This document shows positions 1 to 9,049 of a stretch of DNA of 64,000 nt, piece after piece. Every line of letters starts with the position of its first letter. The first letter of the stretch is position 1. Below the pieces are notes generated by a model that was not told where the DNA came from, did not search any database, and saw only the letters and a program-made list of their open reading frames with translations. Both the position numbers and the translations under genes were made by a program. The stretch comes from Marinicella litoralis (GTDB lineage Bacteria > Pseudomonadota > Gammaproteobacteria > Xanthomonadales > Marinicellaceae). The stretch is from the NCBI RefSeq assembly GCF_002591915.1, contig NZ_NIHB01000001.1, positions 163,805 to 227,804 of the forward strand, read 5' to 3'.

Positions 1-208
1 TTGGCGAGCCTGCGAGCCTATTAGGGCAACTCATCTGTGCTTACGCAGAGGTTACGGTTTTTGACGAAGTCAAATGAAGTGGCCTCGGAGGAAACCCATC
101 CCATGTTGACCCTTGGCGAGCCTGCGAGCCTATTAGGGCAACTCATCTGTGCTTACGCAGAGGTTACGGTTTTTGACGAAGTCAAATGAAGTGGCCTCGG
201 AGGAAACC
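1..208. repeat. two direct copies of a 96-bp intergenic repeat
   Basis: Positions 1-96 and 113-208 appear identical by eye and are separated by a 16-bp spacer, giving a period of 112 bp. Each copy holds internal structure: a short direct repeat GCGAGCC-T-GCGAGCC near its left end and a small dyad TTTGAC-GAA-GTCAAA near its right end. The second copy ends two bases before the polA stop codon, so the array sits in the 3' flank of polA. The array may continue to the left beyond the window. No ORF, terminator or transposase signature was found in it. It most resembles a structured intergenic repeat family; I do not recognise a named family. Confidence 0.9.
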
Positions 209-210
209 TC

Positions 211-2880
211 TTAATGGGCCTCGTCCCAATTCTCCCCTATCCCATAGTCCACAACCAGAGGCACATCCAATTTCACCACTTGTTCCATGATTGATTTCAC
301 TTTATGTGCCCATTGCTCTGCCACTTCCTGTTTCACTTCAAACACCAGTTCATCATGAACCTGCATGATGACCTTGATGTCGTCAGCGCCTTTCAGCTCA
401 TCATGAATGGCCAACATGGCTTTTTTAATGATATCGGCGGCAGTGCCTTGCATGGGTGCATTGATGGCAGCTCGCTCAGCCCCGGCTCGCACCCGAGCAT
501 TGCGGTTATTAATTTCAGGAAAATACAACCGCCGACCAAACAATGTATCCAAATAGCCTTGTTCTGCCGCTTGGGTTTTAACCGAATCAATAAAACCTTT
601 GACCTTAGGGTACTGAGCAAAATATTGTTTCATATAATTGGAAGCTTCCTTGCGACCAATGTGTAGTTGTTTGCCTAAACCAAAAGCACTCATACCATAC
701 ATCAAACCAAAGTTGATGGCCTTGGCTGCCCGACGTTGTTCACCACTGACTTCGTCCAAAGGCGTATCGAACACCTGAGAGGCCGTTTGGCTGTGAACAT
801 CGACCCCTTGATTGAAAGCATTCAATAAATTTTCGTCTTGAGATAAATGCGCCATGATGCGCAATTCTATTTGTGAATAATCAGCTGCCATCAACAACCA
901 GCCTTCAGGTGCAATGAACGCCTTACGTACTTTCCGCCCTTCTTCAGTTCTTATCGGGATATTTTGTAAGTTTGGGTTTGAAGACGACAAACGCCCTGTA
1001 ATGGCCACGGCTTGATGATAAGAAGTATGTACTCGCCCCGTTTTGGCATTGATTTCGAGTGGTAACTTATCGGTATAGGTGCTTTTGAGTTTACTCAATG
1101 AGCGATATTCCAAGATCACGGCGGGTAATTCATAATCTGCTGATAAATCCTGCAACACATCCTCTGCTGTTGAGGCTTGACCCGTTGCGGTTTTCTTCAA
1201 TACGGGTATGCCTTGTTCTTCAAACAAAATCACTTGAAGTTGTTTGGGTGAACCCAAATTAAATTCCTTTCCTGCCAAATCATAAGCCTGAAGTGTCAGT
1301 TTATTCATGCAAAGTTCTAAGTGTTTACTCTGCCGGGCCAACTCCACTCGATCAATCAACACTCCTGTTTGCTCCATGCCAGCCAAGCAAGCCACCAATG
1401 GCATCTCTAAATCTGTAAATATGGCCCTCTGGTCGGTTTCCTTTAATTGTTGCCATAGGGCATGATGTAATTGAAATGTGATGTCAGCATCTTCAGCCGC
1501 ATAATGAGTGGCATCGGCAATCGAAACTTGAGCAAAAGGCGTTTGCTTGGCACCTTTGCCACAAATATCCTCATACTTAACGGTCTTTTTATCTAAATAC
1601 AAGGCTGCCAATGAATCCATGTCATGGCGCGTAACTGATGCATTAAAAACATAAGACTCTAACATGGTATCAAATTTTTGGCTGGTGATATTGATGCCAT
1701 AATTTGACAACACATTCAGATCATATTTAAAGTGTTGGCCAATCACATCCACAGCCTGTAACACAGGAACAACTGCATTCAGTACGGTGGTTAGATCCAA
1801 TTGATCTTCTGAAGTTTCATGGGCGATTGGAATATAGGCTGCTTGTTCTTCCTCACAGGAAAATGACATACCTATGATGTTGGCGCCAATGGGGTTCAAT
1901 GAATCAGTTTCTAAATCAAATGCCACCAATCCTTTGCTTTTAATTTTATCCAACCATTGTTGTAACGTGGCCATGTCCTGAATACAGGTGTATTCGATTT
2001 GTTTTTGTGGGGTTTTCGGCGCGTCCTTTGCTTCATCCAATTCCGCAAATCGCTTCATACCAAATTTTTTACCAATTTGACTCAGTGCACTGATGTTTCT
2101 GTTACTCAACTTGAAATCACCGACCTGATAATCAACCTCACAGTCTTTTTTGATCACAACCAACTCACGTGACAATTTCAGTTGGTCAATCCCTGCGCGC
2201 AAATATTCACCTACTTTGCCTTTAAAGTCATCGGCATGAGCGATGATATTATCTACCGTCTCATACTCTTGTAACCATTTAACAGCCGTCTTCGGACCTA
2301 CTTTATTCACCCCTGGAATGTTATCGGAAGAATCGCCAATCAATGCCAGGTAATCAATGATTTGATCGGGTCTGACCCCAAATTTTTCCATCACGCCTGC
2401 TTCATCCATCACATAGTCAGACATGGTGTTCACCAATGTCACATGATCAGAAACCAATTGTGCCAAATCTTTGTCACTGGTTGAAACCAAAGTCTCTATA
2501 CCCAGCGTTTCGGCTTTTTTAACCAAAGTACCGATCACGTCATCAGCCTCAACATGAGGGACCTCAAGTATGGGAATCCCCATCGCCTCAACCAAATCTT
2601 TGGTCGGCTGTAATTGCATACGCAGTTCATCAGGCATCGGTGGTCGATTGGCTTTGTATTCCGCATACATGTCATGCCTGAAAGTTTTCCCTTTGGCATC
2701 GAACACCACCACCATGTACTCAGGCCCATATTCATCCAGCATGCGTTGCAGCATATTGGTAACCCCATACATCACACCTGTGGGATGACCATCCTCACTT
2801 TTTAGCCGATTTAAACCTGGCGAAAAGAAGGCGCGAAACAAATAGGAGGATCCATCGACTAAATAGAGGGTTTTATTCAT
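211..2880 (-). CDS. polA: DNA polymerase I
   Basis: Repair and Okazaki-fragment-processing polymerase, 889 residues, with three domains in the usual order. The N-terminal 5'-3' nuclease starts MNKTLYLVDGSSYLFRAFF and holds the GDSSDNIPGV helix-hairpin-helix region. The 3'-5' exonuclease keeps FDLETDSL (DxE), KYDLNVL and YAAED, so proofreading looks intact. The polymerase domain has motif A DYSQIELR, motif B RRAAKAINFGLMYG and motif C VHDELVFEV. The open frame runs 19 codons further upstream, but the family-typical N-terminus begins at 2880, so that start was chosen. No clear Shine-Dalgarno sequence precedes it. It is divergent from the secreted protein gene at 3050 and its 3' end abuts the 96-bp repeats. 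Identification is secure. Confidence 0.97.
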   Translation of the reverse strand: MNKTLYLVDGSSYLFRAFFSPGLNRLKSEDGHPTGVMYGVTNMLQRMLDEYGPEYMVVVFDAKGKTFRHDMYAEYKANRPPMPDELRMQLQPTKDLVEAMGIPILEVPHVEADDVIGTLVKKAETLGIETLVSTSDKDLAQLVSDHVTLVNTMSDYVMDEAGVMEKFGVRPDQIIDYLALIGDSSDNIPGVNKVGPKTAVKWLQEYETVDNIIAHADDFKGKVGEYLRAGIDQLKLSRELVVIKKDCEVDYQVGDFKLSNRNISALSQIGKKFGMKRFAELDEAKDAPKTPQKQIEYTCIQDMATLQQWLDKIKSKGLVAFDLETDSLNPIGANIIGMSFSCEEEQAAYIPIAHETSEDQLDLTTVLNAVVPVLQAVDVIGQHFKYDLNVLSNYGINITSQKFDTMLESYVFNASVTRHDMDSLAALYLDKKTVKYEDICGKGAKQTPFAQVSIADATHYAAEDADITFQLHHALWQQLKETDQRAIFTDLEMPLVACLAGMEQTGVLIDRVELARQSKHLELCMNKLTLQAYDLAGKEFNLGSPKQLQVILFEEQGIPVLKKTATGQASTAEDVLQDLSADYELPAVILEYRSLSKLKSTYTDKLPLEINAKTGRVHTSYHQAVAITGRLSSSNPNLQNIPIRTEEGRKVRKAFIAPEGWLLMAADYSQIELRIMAHLSQDENLLNAFNQGVDVHSQTASQVFDTPLDEVSGEQRRAAKAINFGLMYGMSAFGLGKQLHIGRKEASNYMKQYFAQYPKVKGFIDSVKTQAAEQGYLDTLFGRRLYFPEINNRNARVRAGAERAAINAPMQGTAADIIKKAMLAIHDELKGADDIKVIMQVHDELVFEVKQEVAEQWAHKVKSIMEQVVKLDVPLVVDYGIGENWDEAH

Positions 2881-3049
2881 GATTACGTGTGTTTTGATCA
2901 GAACAGTCATTGTAATCTGAATACAAAATAAAATCACGCTGATGTGTTATCTTTGAAAATTGTACGATTTTTAATAAATTCAATGACAAACCACCCTTTT
3001 TCCTTTAATATTTTTAAGGTTAATTAAATCTTATTATCGGGGAATAAAC

Positions 3050-4600
3050 ATGAAGTACATTTTTAAAAAAACAGCTTTGGCTGCATCTTTGGCACTGTGT
3101 GGCTTGGCCAACGCTCAAACAGAAACCTTTCTTTTTGATAACCAACTTGAATTTACCGGGCTGAATGACCAAACAGGCTATGAACTCAGACTGCGTTTAC
3201 CACAAGGCGAATTAAAAACACTCTATATCAACCCATCAAAATCAATGACTTTTGAAGCCACTGATTTTGCCATCAACCAGTTTCAAGACGGAATTTACAA
3301 ATATGAGTTACTGCCGTTAAATACTTCCGTTAAAAAAAGCAGAACCAATCAATCAACCAACAACTCCGATAACGACCTGGGATTTGAAGTATTGTCTGGC
3401 ACATTCACCGTGTTGAAAGGCGGTACCCTCATCGATCAAGATGAGGCTGGAAGAGACCAACAAATTCTGGACGACCTGATTGTGGATGGCTCAGCCTGTA
3501 TCGGACAAGATTGTGTCAACGGCGAAAGTTTTGGTTTCGATACATTAAGACTGAAAGAAAATAACCTGCGCATCCGATTTATGGATACCAGTAACTCAGC
3601 CAGTTTCCCATCCAATGATTGGGAGTTGACCGCCAATGACAGTACCAATGGTGGTGCCAATAAATTTTCAATTACAGACATTGATGGTGGCAGGGCACCT
3701 TTCACTGTTGAAGCCGGCGCCAGAAACCATGCCTTGTATGTTGAAAGTGATGGCGATGTAGGCATTGGTACCAACAGCCCAGTGGTGGATTTACATATCA
3801 CTACGGGTGACTCACCGACCGTCAGACTGGAACAAAACGGCACCAGTGGTTGGACACCACAAACCTGGGACGTTGCTGGTAACGAAACCAACTTCTTCAT
3901 TCGCGATGCCACCAATGGCAGTAAACTACCTTTCAGAATCAAACCAAATGCACCCACAAGTTCGCTGTTTATTGCTGCCAACGGTTACCTTGGATTTGGT
4001 ACCGCTAGCCCAACTCATGGTTTACATTTACTCGCTTCTGAGAACGTGACATTGAAACTGGAAAACAGTGTAACTGATGAATCATGGAAAATTGCCAACA
4101 AAGGAGCCAGCTTACAATATGGAAAATCTGGCTCTTTGACAGGTCGATTTGAGTTTTTTGATACGGGACAATTTCAAATCGGTAATCCATCAGCTAGGAT
4201 TTTTGATTTAGACGACAGTGGAAACTTAACCATCACTGGCTTACTTTCAGAAGGCTCTGATGTGAACTCAAAAGAAAATATTTTTGCCGTGAACCCCACT
4301 GAAATTTTACAAAAAGTGGTTGATTTGCCGATTTCCGTATGGAACTACAAATTTGACTCAGACAATGTAAAACACTTGGGACCTATGGCTCAAGACTTTT
4401 ATAAATTGTTTGGATTGGGTTCTCGTGAAGATAAAATTGCTTCTTTAGATTCCACCGGTGTCGCATTGGCTTCGATCAAAGCCTTGGCTACAAAAGTGGA
4501 TGAAAAAGAAAGTCAAATTAACCAATTGAAAAATGAGAATGAAGCGCTACAAAACAGACTTCAAATGCTTGAAGCTGCCTTTGAAAAGTTTAACAAGTAA
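3050..4600 (+). CDS. secreted protein with C-terminal Peptidase S74 intramolecular chaperone domain
   Basis: 516 residues. A Sec signal peptide (about residues 1-22, ending LCGLANA-Q) directs export. The middle part is beta-rich and contains repeated turns such as VGIGTNSP and LGFGTASP, as in trimeric fibre and adhesin stalks. From about residue 400, SDVNSKENI followed by an MAQDFY motif matches the Peptidase S74 (endosialidase-type) self-cleaving chaperone, with the Ser of the SD..SKENI block as the expected nucleophile. The last 35 residues are a predicted coiled coil. The family usually helps a trimeric fibre fold and is then released. No phage genes are nearby, so a cell-surface or secreted fibre is inferred. 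The start has a good ribosome site (GGGGAA, 6 nt before ATG). Its ligand or substrate is unknown. Confidence 0.8.
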   Translation: MKYIFKKTALAASLALCGLANAQTETFLFDNQLEFTGLNDQTGYELRLRLPQGELKTLYINPSKSMTFEATDFAINQFQDGIYKYELLPLNTSVKKSRTNQSTNNSDNDLGFEVLSGTFTVLKGGTLIDQDEAGRDQQILDDLIVDGSACIGQDCVNGESFGFDTLRLKENNLRIRFMDTSNSASFPSNDWELTANDSTNGGANKFSITDIDGGRAPFTVEAGARNHALYVESDGDVGIGTNSPVVDLHITTGDSPTVRLEQNGTSGWTPQTWDVAGNETNFFIRDATNGSKLPFRIKPNAPTSSLFIAANGYLGFGTASPTHGLHLLASENVTLKLENSVTDESWKIANKGASLQYGKSGSLTGRFEFFDTGQFQIGNPSARIFDLDDSGNLTITGLLSEGSDVNSKENIFAVNPTEILQKVVDLPISVWNYKFDSDNVKHLGPMAQDFYKLFGLGSREDKIASLDSTGVALASIKALATKVDEKESQINQLKNENEALQNRLQMLEAAFEKFNK

Positions 4601-4617
4601 TATTTTTGATTAACAAC

Positions 4618-4650
4618 ACCACTCCAGTTTATTCTGGGGTGGTTTTTTTT
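4618..4650 (+). terminator. intrinsic terminator after the S74-domain gene
   Basis: A 10-bp stem (ACCACTCCAG paired with CTGGGGTGGT, one G-T wobble) is followed by eight T. It lies 18 bp past the stop at 4600 and separates this gene from the convergent glycosyltransferase ending at 4681. There is no T-run on the minus side, so it acts mainly on the plus strand. Confidence 0.85.
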
Positions 4651-4680
4651 CGCCTTAAGAAAACACTGAATAACAGACCA

Positions 4681-5613
4681 TCAACATTTAAAGGGACCTG
4701 ACAGTTCTGGTTCAAAAGGCAAGTTTTTATCCAGCCATTGGTAGGCATCCGTTTCTTGGTCTGCCTCAGAAAAGACATGGGATAAAAATCCAGGGTGTTG
4801 AAACCAACGGTGATAATGCAAATGGACCAATGCAGACAAATCAATATTTTGCGCCGGGTTGTTTTGCAGCCTGGGCCGAAAAGGCAACGGGTAGTTGTAT
4901 TGAATACTTGGGACTTGAGGGGTTAGGCCCAGTCTATCAACGGTGATAGAGATGGACATTTGTTCAATAAAACCATAATCAACCTGATGTCTTGAAGCCC
5001 GCTTTTGGGTTCGTACTTTGCTGTCCATTAATTGATGAAAGTCATCATACCAACGGCTAAAAAAAGCAGTTTGTTTTTGTGCAAAGACAAAACCGGAGTT
5101 ATAGTACGGACGGATTTTACACCTATCAACAGTGGTTTCCATGCTAGCTGGCGGCGGGTTTGTTGCAAACTGAGCAAAAGCTTTTTGCCAAAATTCATCA
5201 TTGGGATCATTTTGTCCCTTTGAACCGATACCCACATTATCGACTGGTCGTATCAACATTGAATGTTGGTTCAATAATTTGTCATCAAGTGCGTTCACAA
5301 AAACAGTGTCGGTATCAACCAACAAACAAGCAGCAAGGTTTTTCTGTACTTGTTCAATTTCTCTGGTGGCAAAAATTCCATTGCACAATGGAAAATAATC
5401 ATAAGATTGATTCAAATCAGCAAACAGGTAAGTTGCACCATGCGCTTTGAGTGATTCAATGGTGCTGGCCGCTGGTTGGTGGTTTTTCCTGACACAACAA
5501 GCAAAAGACTGAACCTCAGAAAATGGGGCTACAAACCTTTCTATTGACTTTTGTAACAACAAAGCTTGCTGTTCTAACAACCCTTGCTCAACAATATAAA
5601 CAATGCCTAACAT
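4681..5613 (-). CDS. putative glycosyltransferase, last gene of the glycan operon
   Basis: 310 residues with no signal peptide or membrane segment, so probably cytoplasmic. The stretch CLLVDTDTVFVNAL (around residue 95) looks like the DxD metal-nucleotide site of GT-A fold transferases, and the later DYGFIEQMSI block fits the second half of such a domain. The N-terminus (MLGIVYIVEQGLLEQQALLL) resembles proteins that probe nucleotide-diphospho-sugar transferase folds, but I do not recognise a precise family. It overlaps the upstream aminotransferase by 7 bp, so it is translationally coupled to the sugar-modification genes and may transfer the amino sugar they make. The donor and acceptor sugars cannot be read from the sequence. 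Confidence 0.6.
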   Translation of the reverse strand: MLGIVYIVEQGLLEQQALLLQKSIERFVAPFSEVQSFACCVRKNHQPAASTIESLKAHGATYLFADLNQSYDYFPLCNGIFATREIEQVQKNLAACLLVDTDTVFVNALDDKLLNQHSMLIRPVDNVGIGSKGQNDPNDEFWQKAFAQFATNPPPASMETTVDRCKIRPYYNSGFVFAQKQTAFFSRWYDDFHQLMDSKVRTQKRASRHQVDYGFIEQMSISITVDRLGLTPQVPSIQYNYPLPFRPRLQNNPAQNIDLSALVHLHYHRWFQHPGFLSHVFSEADQETDAYQWLDKNLPFEPELSGPFKC

Positions 5614-6704
5614 GCTGCTTTGTACTGATTACAAGAATCCACCACATGAGCCACTTCCGTAGCCGACAACCCAGGATAGATAGGCAAACTAACCACCTCG
5701 TCACACAAACGGTTAGTGATTGGAAATTCAGATGTCGCAAAGTTGTTTTTATAAGCACCTGATTGATGCGGTGGAATTGGGTAATGAATCATGGTTTCTA
5801 CACCGCAATTTTCCATATGTTCTATGAATGCGTTCCTCTCTTTAACTCGCAATACATATTGGTGCCAAACATGGCTGTTATCAAAAATTGGGGTGGTTAA
5901 CCATGTTGAATTTATGTTTTTACCGTAGTATTCAGCAATCTCTTTGCGTTGCGTAATCAATGCATCCAAATGCTTTATTTTTTCAAACAAAATGCCGGCT
6001 TGGATTTCATCTAATCTGCTGTTTAGGCCAAAACATTCATGGTTGTATTTGTTGTTTGATCCATAGTTTCTTATCAGCTTCATTTTTTTATACAACTCAG
6101 AATCATTGGTAATCACCGCACCAGCATCACCACAAGCGCCTAAATTCTTAGTGGGATAGAAACTGAACGCCGCCGCAACACCCCATGTACCACAATGTTT
6201 GTCTTGATAAACGGCGCCATGGGCTTGCGCAGCGTCTTCAACAATTGGGATCCCATGTTTCAACCCTAGTGCCTTGAGCCGATTCATCGCAACCGGTTTG
6301 CCATAAAGGTGGACTGGAATGATTGCCTTGGTGTTCTCTGTGATCGCAGCTTCAATCAAATTGATGTCTATATTCATTGATTGTTCATCTGGCTCAACAG
6401 GCACCAATGTGGCACCCAAGTCTGTCACTGGTAACCATGAAGCAATAAAAGTATGTGCAGGGACAATCACCTCACTGTTTTCATCCACGCCCAAGGCCAG
6501 CAGAATGATTTTAATGGCATCCAAGCCATTACCAACACCCAAGCAATACTTGGCCCCTAAGTATTCAGCGAAAGCAGCCTCAAACTGCTTAACTTTAGGG
6601 CCCAAGATATATTGCCCACTTTTTATGGTGTCGACCACTGAAGTCAATACAGCTTCAAGGTAACTTTTATTTTCTTTGCTGAAATCGAAAAATCGTATTC
6701 TCAT
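5607..6704 (-). CDS. DegT/DnrJ/EryC1/StrS sugar aminotransferase (FdtB/QdtB-like)
   Basis: 365-residue PLP enzyme of the sugar-nucleotide aminotransferase family. Seen in the sequence: the YCLGVGNGLDAIKIIL binding loop, VEDAAQAHGA, and SFYPTKNLGACGDAGAV carrying the PLP lysine near residue 181. With an FdtA-like ketoisomerase encoded immediately upstream (4-bp ATGA overlap), the likely product is a dTDP-3-amino-3,6-dideoxyhexose. FdtB (Fuc3N) and QdtB (Qui3N) cannot be separated here because the ketoisomerase stereochemistry decides it. The N-acetyltransferase (FdtC/QdtC) normally found beside these genes is missing from the operon. RmlA and RmlB, needed for the dTDP-4-keto-6-deoxyglucose precursor, must be encoded elsewhere. 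Confidence 0.85.
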   Translation of the reverse strand: MRIRFFDFSKENKSYLEAVLTSVVDTIKSGQYILGPKVKQFEAAFAEYLGAKYCLGVGNGLDAIKIILLALGVDENSEVIVPAHTFIASWLPVTDLGATLVPVEPDEQSMNIDINLIEAAITENTKAIIPVHLYGKPVAMNRLKALGLKHGIPIVEDAAQAHGAVYQDKHCGTWGVAAAFSFYPTKNLGACGDAGAVITNDSELYKKMKLIRNYGSNNKYNHECFGLNSRLDEIQAGILFEKIKHLDALITQRKEIAEYYGKNINSTWLTTPIFDNSHVWHQYVLRVKERNAFIEHMENCGVETMIHYPIPPHQSGAYKNNFATSEFPITNRLCDEVVSLPIYPGLSATEVAHVVDSCNQYKAAC

Positions 6705-7141
6705 GTACTTTGCTGAACCATTTGAGAGAATTCTTTGTAGTCATGGTAGTAGTCATCAGGATCGTATTTATTTGAAGCCAAAACCATCAGCACAGAACCT
6801 GAAGAAAAATTACTGATTTCACGCCAAATCATTGGGCACAAATAAAGCCCATAATACGACCTGTTCATATGAATCACTTTGCTGTTAAACCCATCATCTA
6901 TTTTGATATCAAAGCTACCAGACAATGCAATGATCATTTGATGCAGGCCTTTATGCGCATGACCGCCCCTTTCTGCACCTCCAGGAACATCATATAAGTA
7001 GTACACCCTTTCTATATCAAAAGGAATGTGGTTGGAACCTTCTATAAAGGTTAAATTACCTTTGGGGTTCGAAATCACAGGTAAGTCGATGATTTTACAT
7101 TGCTCGATTAACTTGGTGTTTTTTGGTTCTGATGTGTTCAT
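6701..7141 (-). CDS. dTDP-4-keto-6-deoxyhexose 3,4-ketoisomerase (FdtA/WxcM-like cupin)
   Basis: 146 residues, the usual size of the single-domain FdtA/QdtA/Tyl1a family. The cupin fold is recognisable from YYLYDVPGGAERGGHAHKGLHQ, which carries the family's active-site histidines, followed by the GSFDIKIDDG and YYGLYLCPMIWREI strands. It would move the keto group of dTDP-4-keto-6-deoxyglucose from C4 to C3 to give the substrate of the aminotransferase encoded next. It is joined to both neighbours by 4-bp ATGA overlaps (with the sulfotransferase upstream and the aminotransferase downstream), so production is coupled. The family assignment is firm; whether the product has the gluco or galacto configuration is unknown. 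Confidence 0.88.
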   Translation of the reverse strand: MNTSEPKNTKLIEQCKIIDLPVISNPKGNLTFIEGSNHIPFDIERVYYLYDVPGGAERGGHAHKGLHQMIIALSGSFDIKIDDGFNSKVIHMNRSYYGLYLCPMIWREISNFSSGSVLMVLASNKYDPDDYYHDYKEFSQMVQQST

Positions 7142-7983
7142 GAAAAATCACCCTCCAACTTTGGATAAAAATATTGATAATACCTGCCATATTTTCTTAT
7201 GCATGTTTCAATTTCTTTGCTTTCAGAATGGTCATAAAACGCATTGTTGTTTCTGGATGCCAGAGACATGTCTTTGTTGACTGAGCGAATGTTTAATTGC
7301 TCACCAATGATTGATGGGTTTTCAACCAAGTCTTCGTATTTAAAAACACTGATGTCATTGATGTTTTCATAATACTTTTTGAACATCCAATCCAATAACA
7401 AAACTTGTTTAACCAGCACGCCCTCATTTTCATGACCAACCACACTACTCGGGTCAAATTTTTCTGCAATCATCGACCTGCCTTTGCTGAGTGAAAAATC
7501 CAGTGATCGCCAGGACTTAATAACAGCGATGGGGTCTCTGACGGTAACCAACAACTGAAAATGCTTTGACTTGAGCAGTTGATTTAACAGTGCAGTAAAA
7601 AACACATTGGATTTGACAATCCATATTTTGTCACAGGTTGAAGCCGCTAACTTAACTTTTTGTGATTGCTTGGTTTTGATGATACCCTGTTCTGTTCTGG
7701 CGAAATGATTGTCTGTCAATGAATCGGTTCCTTGGCCAAAATTCATACTCACAGGTTCACCCATTTTTACCTGCGCTCGCAGGTCTGCCATTTTCTGCAA
7801 CAGACTATCAGCAATCAAACCCACATCCGCCTGTTGTCTGATTTCTTTTAACCAACCTGGCTCATCAAGTCCAACGACCTGTTGATTGTCTGCAATCAAC
7901 TTGAGCGCCAATGTACTGCCGCTCCTGGGTATGCCTGTGAGCAGCCAGTTTTTATTATTTGTTTTGGGGGGCAAAACTTGCAT
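7138..7983 (-). CDS. PAPS-dependent sulfotransferase family protein
   Basis: 281 residues. TGIPRSGSTLALKL (about residues 17-30) is the 5'-phosphosulfate loop, and VTVRDPIAVIKSWRS (about residues 138-152) matches the 3'-phosphate-binding RDP motif of PAPS sulfotransferases. There is no signal peptide or membrane anchor, so sulfation would take place in the cytoplasm on a glycan precursor or another small acceptor. It overlaps the methyltransferase gene by 29 bp and the ketoisomerase gene by 4 bp. Its position among glycan genes makes a saccharide acceptor likely, but a protein or lipid acceptor cannot be excluded. Confidence 0.8.
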   Translation of the reverse strand: MQVLPPKTNNKNWLLTGIPRSGSTLALKLIADNQQVVGLDEPGWLKEIRQQADVGLIADSLLQKMADLRAQVKMGEPVSMNFGQGTDSLTDNHFARTEQGIIKTKQSQKVKLAASTCDKIWIVKSNVFFTALLNQLLKSKHFQLLVTVRDPIAVIKSWRSLDFSLSKGRSMIAEKFDPSSVVGHENEGVLVKQVLLLDWMFKKYYENINDISVFKYEDLVENPSIIGEQLNIRSVNKDMSLASRNNNAFYDHSESKEIETCIRKYGRYYQYFYPKLEGDFS

Positions 7984-9049
7984 CTATTTTGTTTTTAATT
8001 TCTGGGGTTACTGCAATGATAGTTAACCAATCCAAGCCTTCGCCGTAATAACCAATTTTATTTTCTGTTGATAGCAATATTTCAAGACCGGTCGTCTTAA
8101 ATATATGTTCCATGCTTTCTCTAGTAAACCCCCATAAGTGTACGGGGTCTGGCTTTTTATCAAGTGGTGACACCAACTTCTGTTGTAGGGGCGTTCCAAT
8201 CACCACTGCATCAACAGAAAGTGCACTGACTCTTTGAATAAGGTCTGCAGGGTCGGCAAAATGTTCACAAAATTCAAACATAGAAACTATGTTGGTTTTT
8301 TCACCTTTGTCATTCAAGTTTTTGATCACAGAAAAGGCATCATCACAGGTATACTTTTTATGCTTCGCTGCATTTTTCTTGGCAAACTCAATTCTACTCT
8401 CTTGTAAATCACAACCATGAATTTCCCAATTTTTCGATGAATAAATGTTTTGATTCACCGCATTAGAAATGTAGCCAACGCCACAGCCAACATCCAGCCA
8501 CCTGCCCTTATCTACACCCAATGAATTGAATACACCAATCATTGTTTCAATCACATTGACTGCATACGTTTTACGAAACACATGATTGATTTTAGATTTC
8601 AGCTCAATGGGTACGTAAGATTGATCAGAATAATCATTGAATACTTTGGATTTAAGTTTTTCTTTCAGCTTGATGTTTTGCTGGGTATAAAAAGCTTCAT
8701 AGGCTTTTGTATCAAACCTAATAAAAGGTTTTATTTCATTGGGCTTGATACGCCCATCATTGATCATTGCGATGGTTATATTGTGTGTTGAATCCCAGTT
8801 TCCAAAATAGGACAATCTGCTATTGATAACACCACATAGTTTTTTTATTCTGCTGAGAACTTGGTTTTCAATGGCCCGTTTTAATGCCTTAAAACTGTCC
8901 GCCAAATAAGCATACAAAAATGGCCATTCGGCTTCAATCTTTTCAACGGTTAGTGATAATTTACCTGGATTTTCAGAAGATGTTGGCGCTCGGTCAATTT
9001 CTTGTATTAACTCGGTTAAGCGGGTGATTAAATCGGAATTATTTGTCAT
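7955..9049 (-). CDS. class I SAM-dependent methyltransferase with N-terminal extension
   Basis: 364 residues. WLDVGCGVGYISNAVNQ (around residue 183) is motif I of the SAM-binding Rossmann fold. EIHGCDLQESRIEFAKKNA follows as motif II, and NIVSMFEFCEHFADP as the later acidic strand typical of the Methyltransf_11/23 group. The first 140 residues carry no recognised domain and may recognise the acceptor. The gene overlaps the acyltransferase upstream by 11 bp and the sulfotransferase downstream by 29 bp. A role in O-methylating the glycan made by this operon is inferred from context only. Confidence 0.78.
   Translation of the reverse strand: MTNNSDLITRLTELIQEIDRAPTSSENPGKLSLTVEKIEAEWPFLYAYLADSFKALKRAIENQVLSRIKKLCGVINSRLSYFGNWDSTHNITIAMINDGRIKPNEIKPFIRFDTKAYEAFYTQQNIKLKEKLKSKVFNDYSDQSYVPIELKSKINHVFRKTYAVNVIETMIGVFNSLGVDKGRWLDVGCGVGYISNAVNQNIYSSKNWEIHGCDLQESRIEFAKKNAAKHKKYTCDDAFSVIKNLNDKGEKTNIVSMFEFCEHFADPADLIQRVSALSVDAVVIGTPLQQKLVSPLDKKPDPVHLWGFTRESMEHIFKTTGLEILLSTENKIGYYGEGLDWLTIIAVTPEIKNKIDASFAPQNK

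Noticed and set aside
3436..3981. 181-codon minus-strand ORF inside the S74-domain gene
   Set aside because: It has no recognisable domain and follows the reverse of a well-supported coding sequence.
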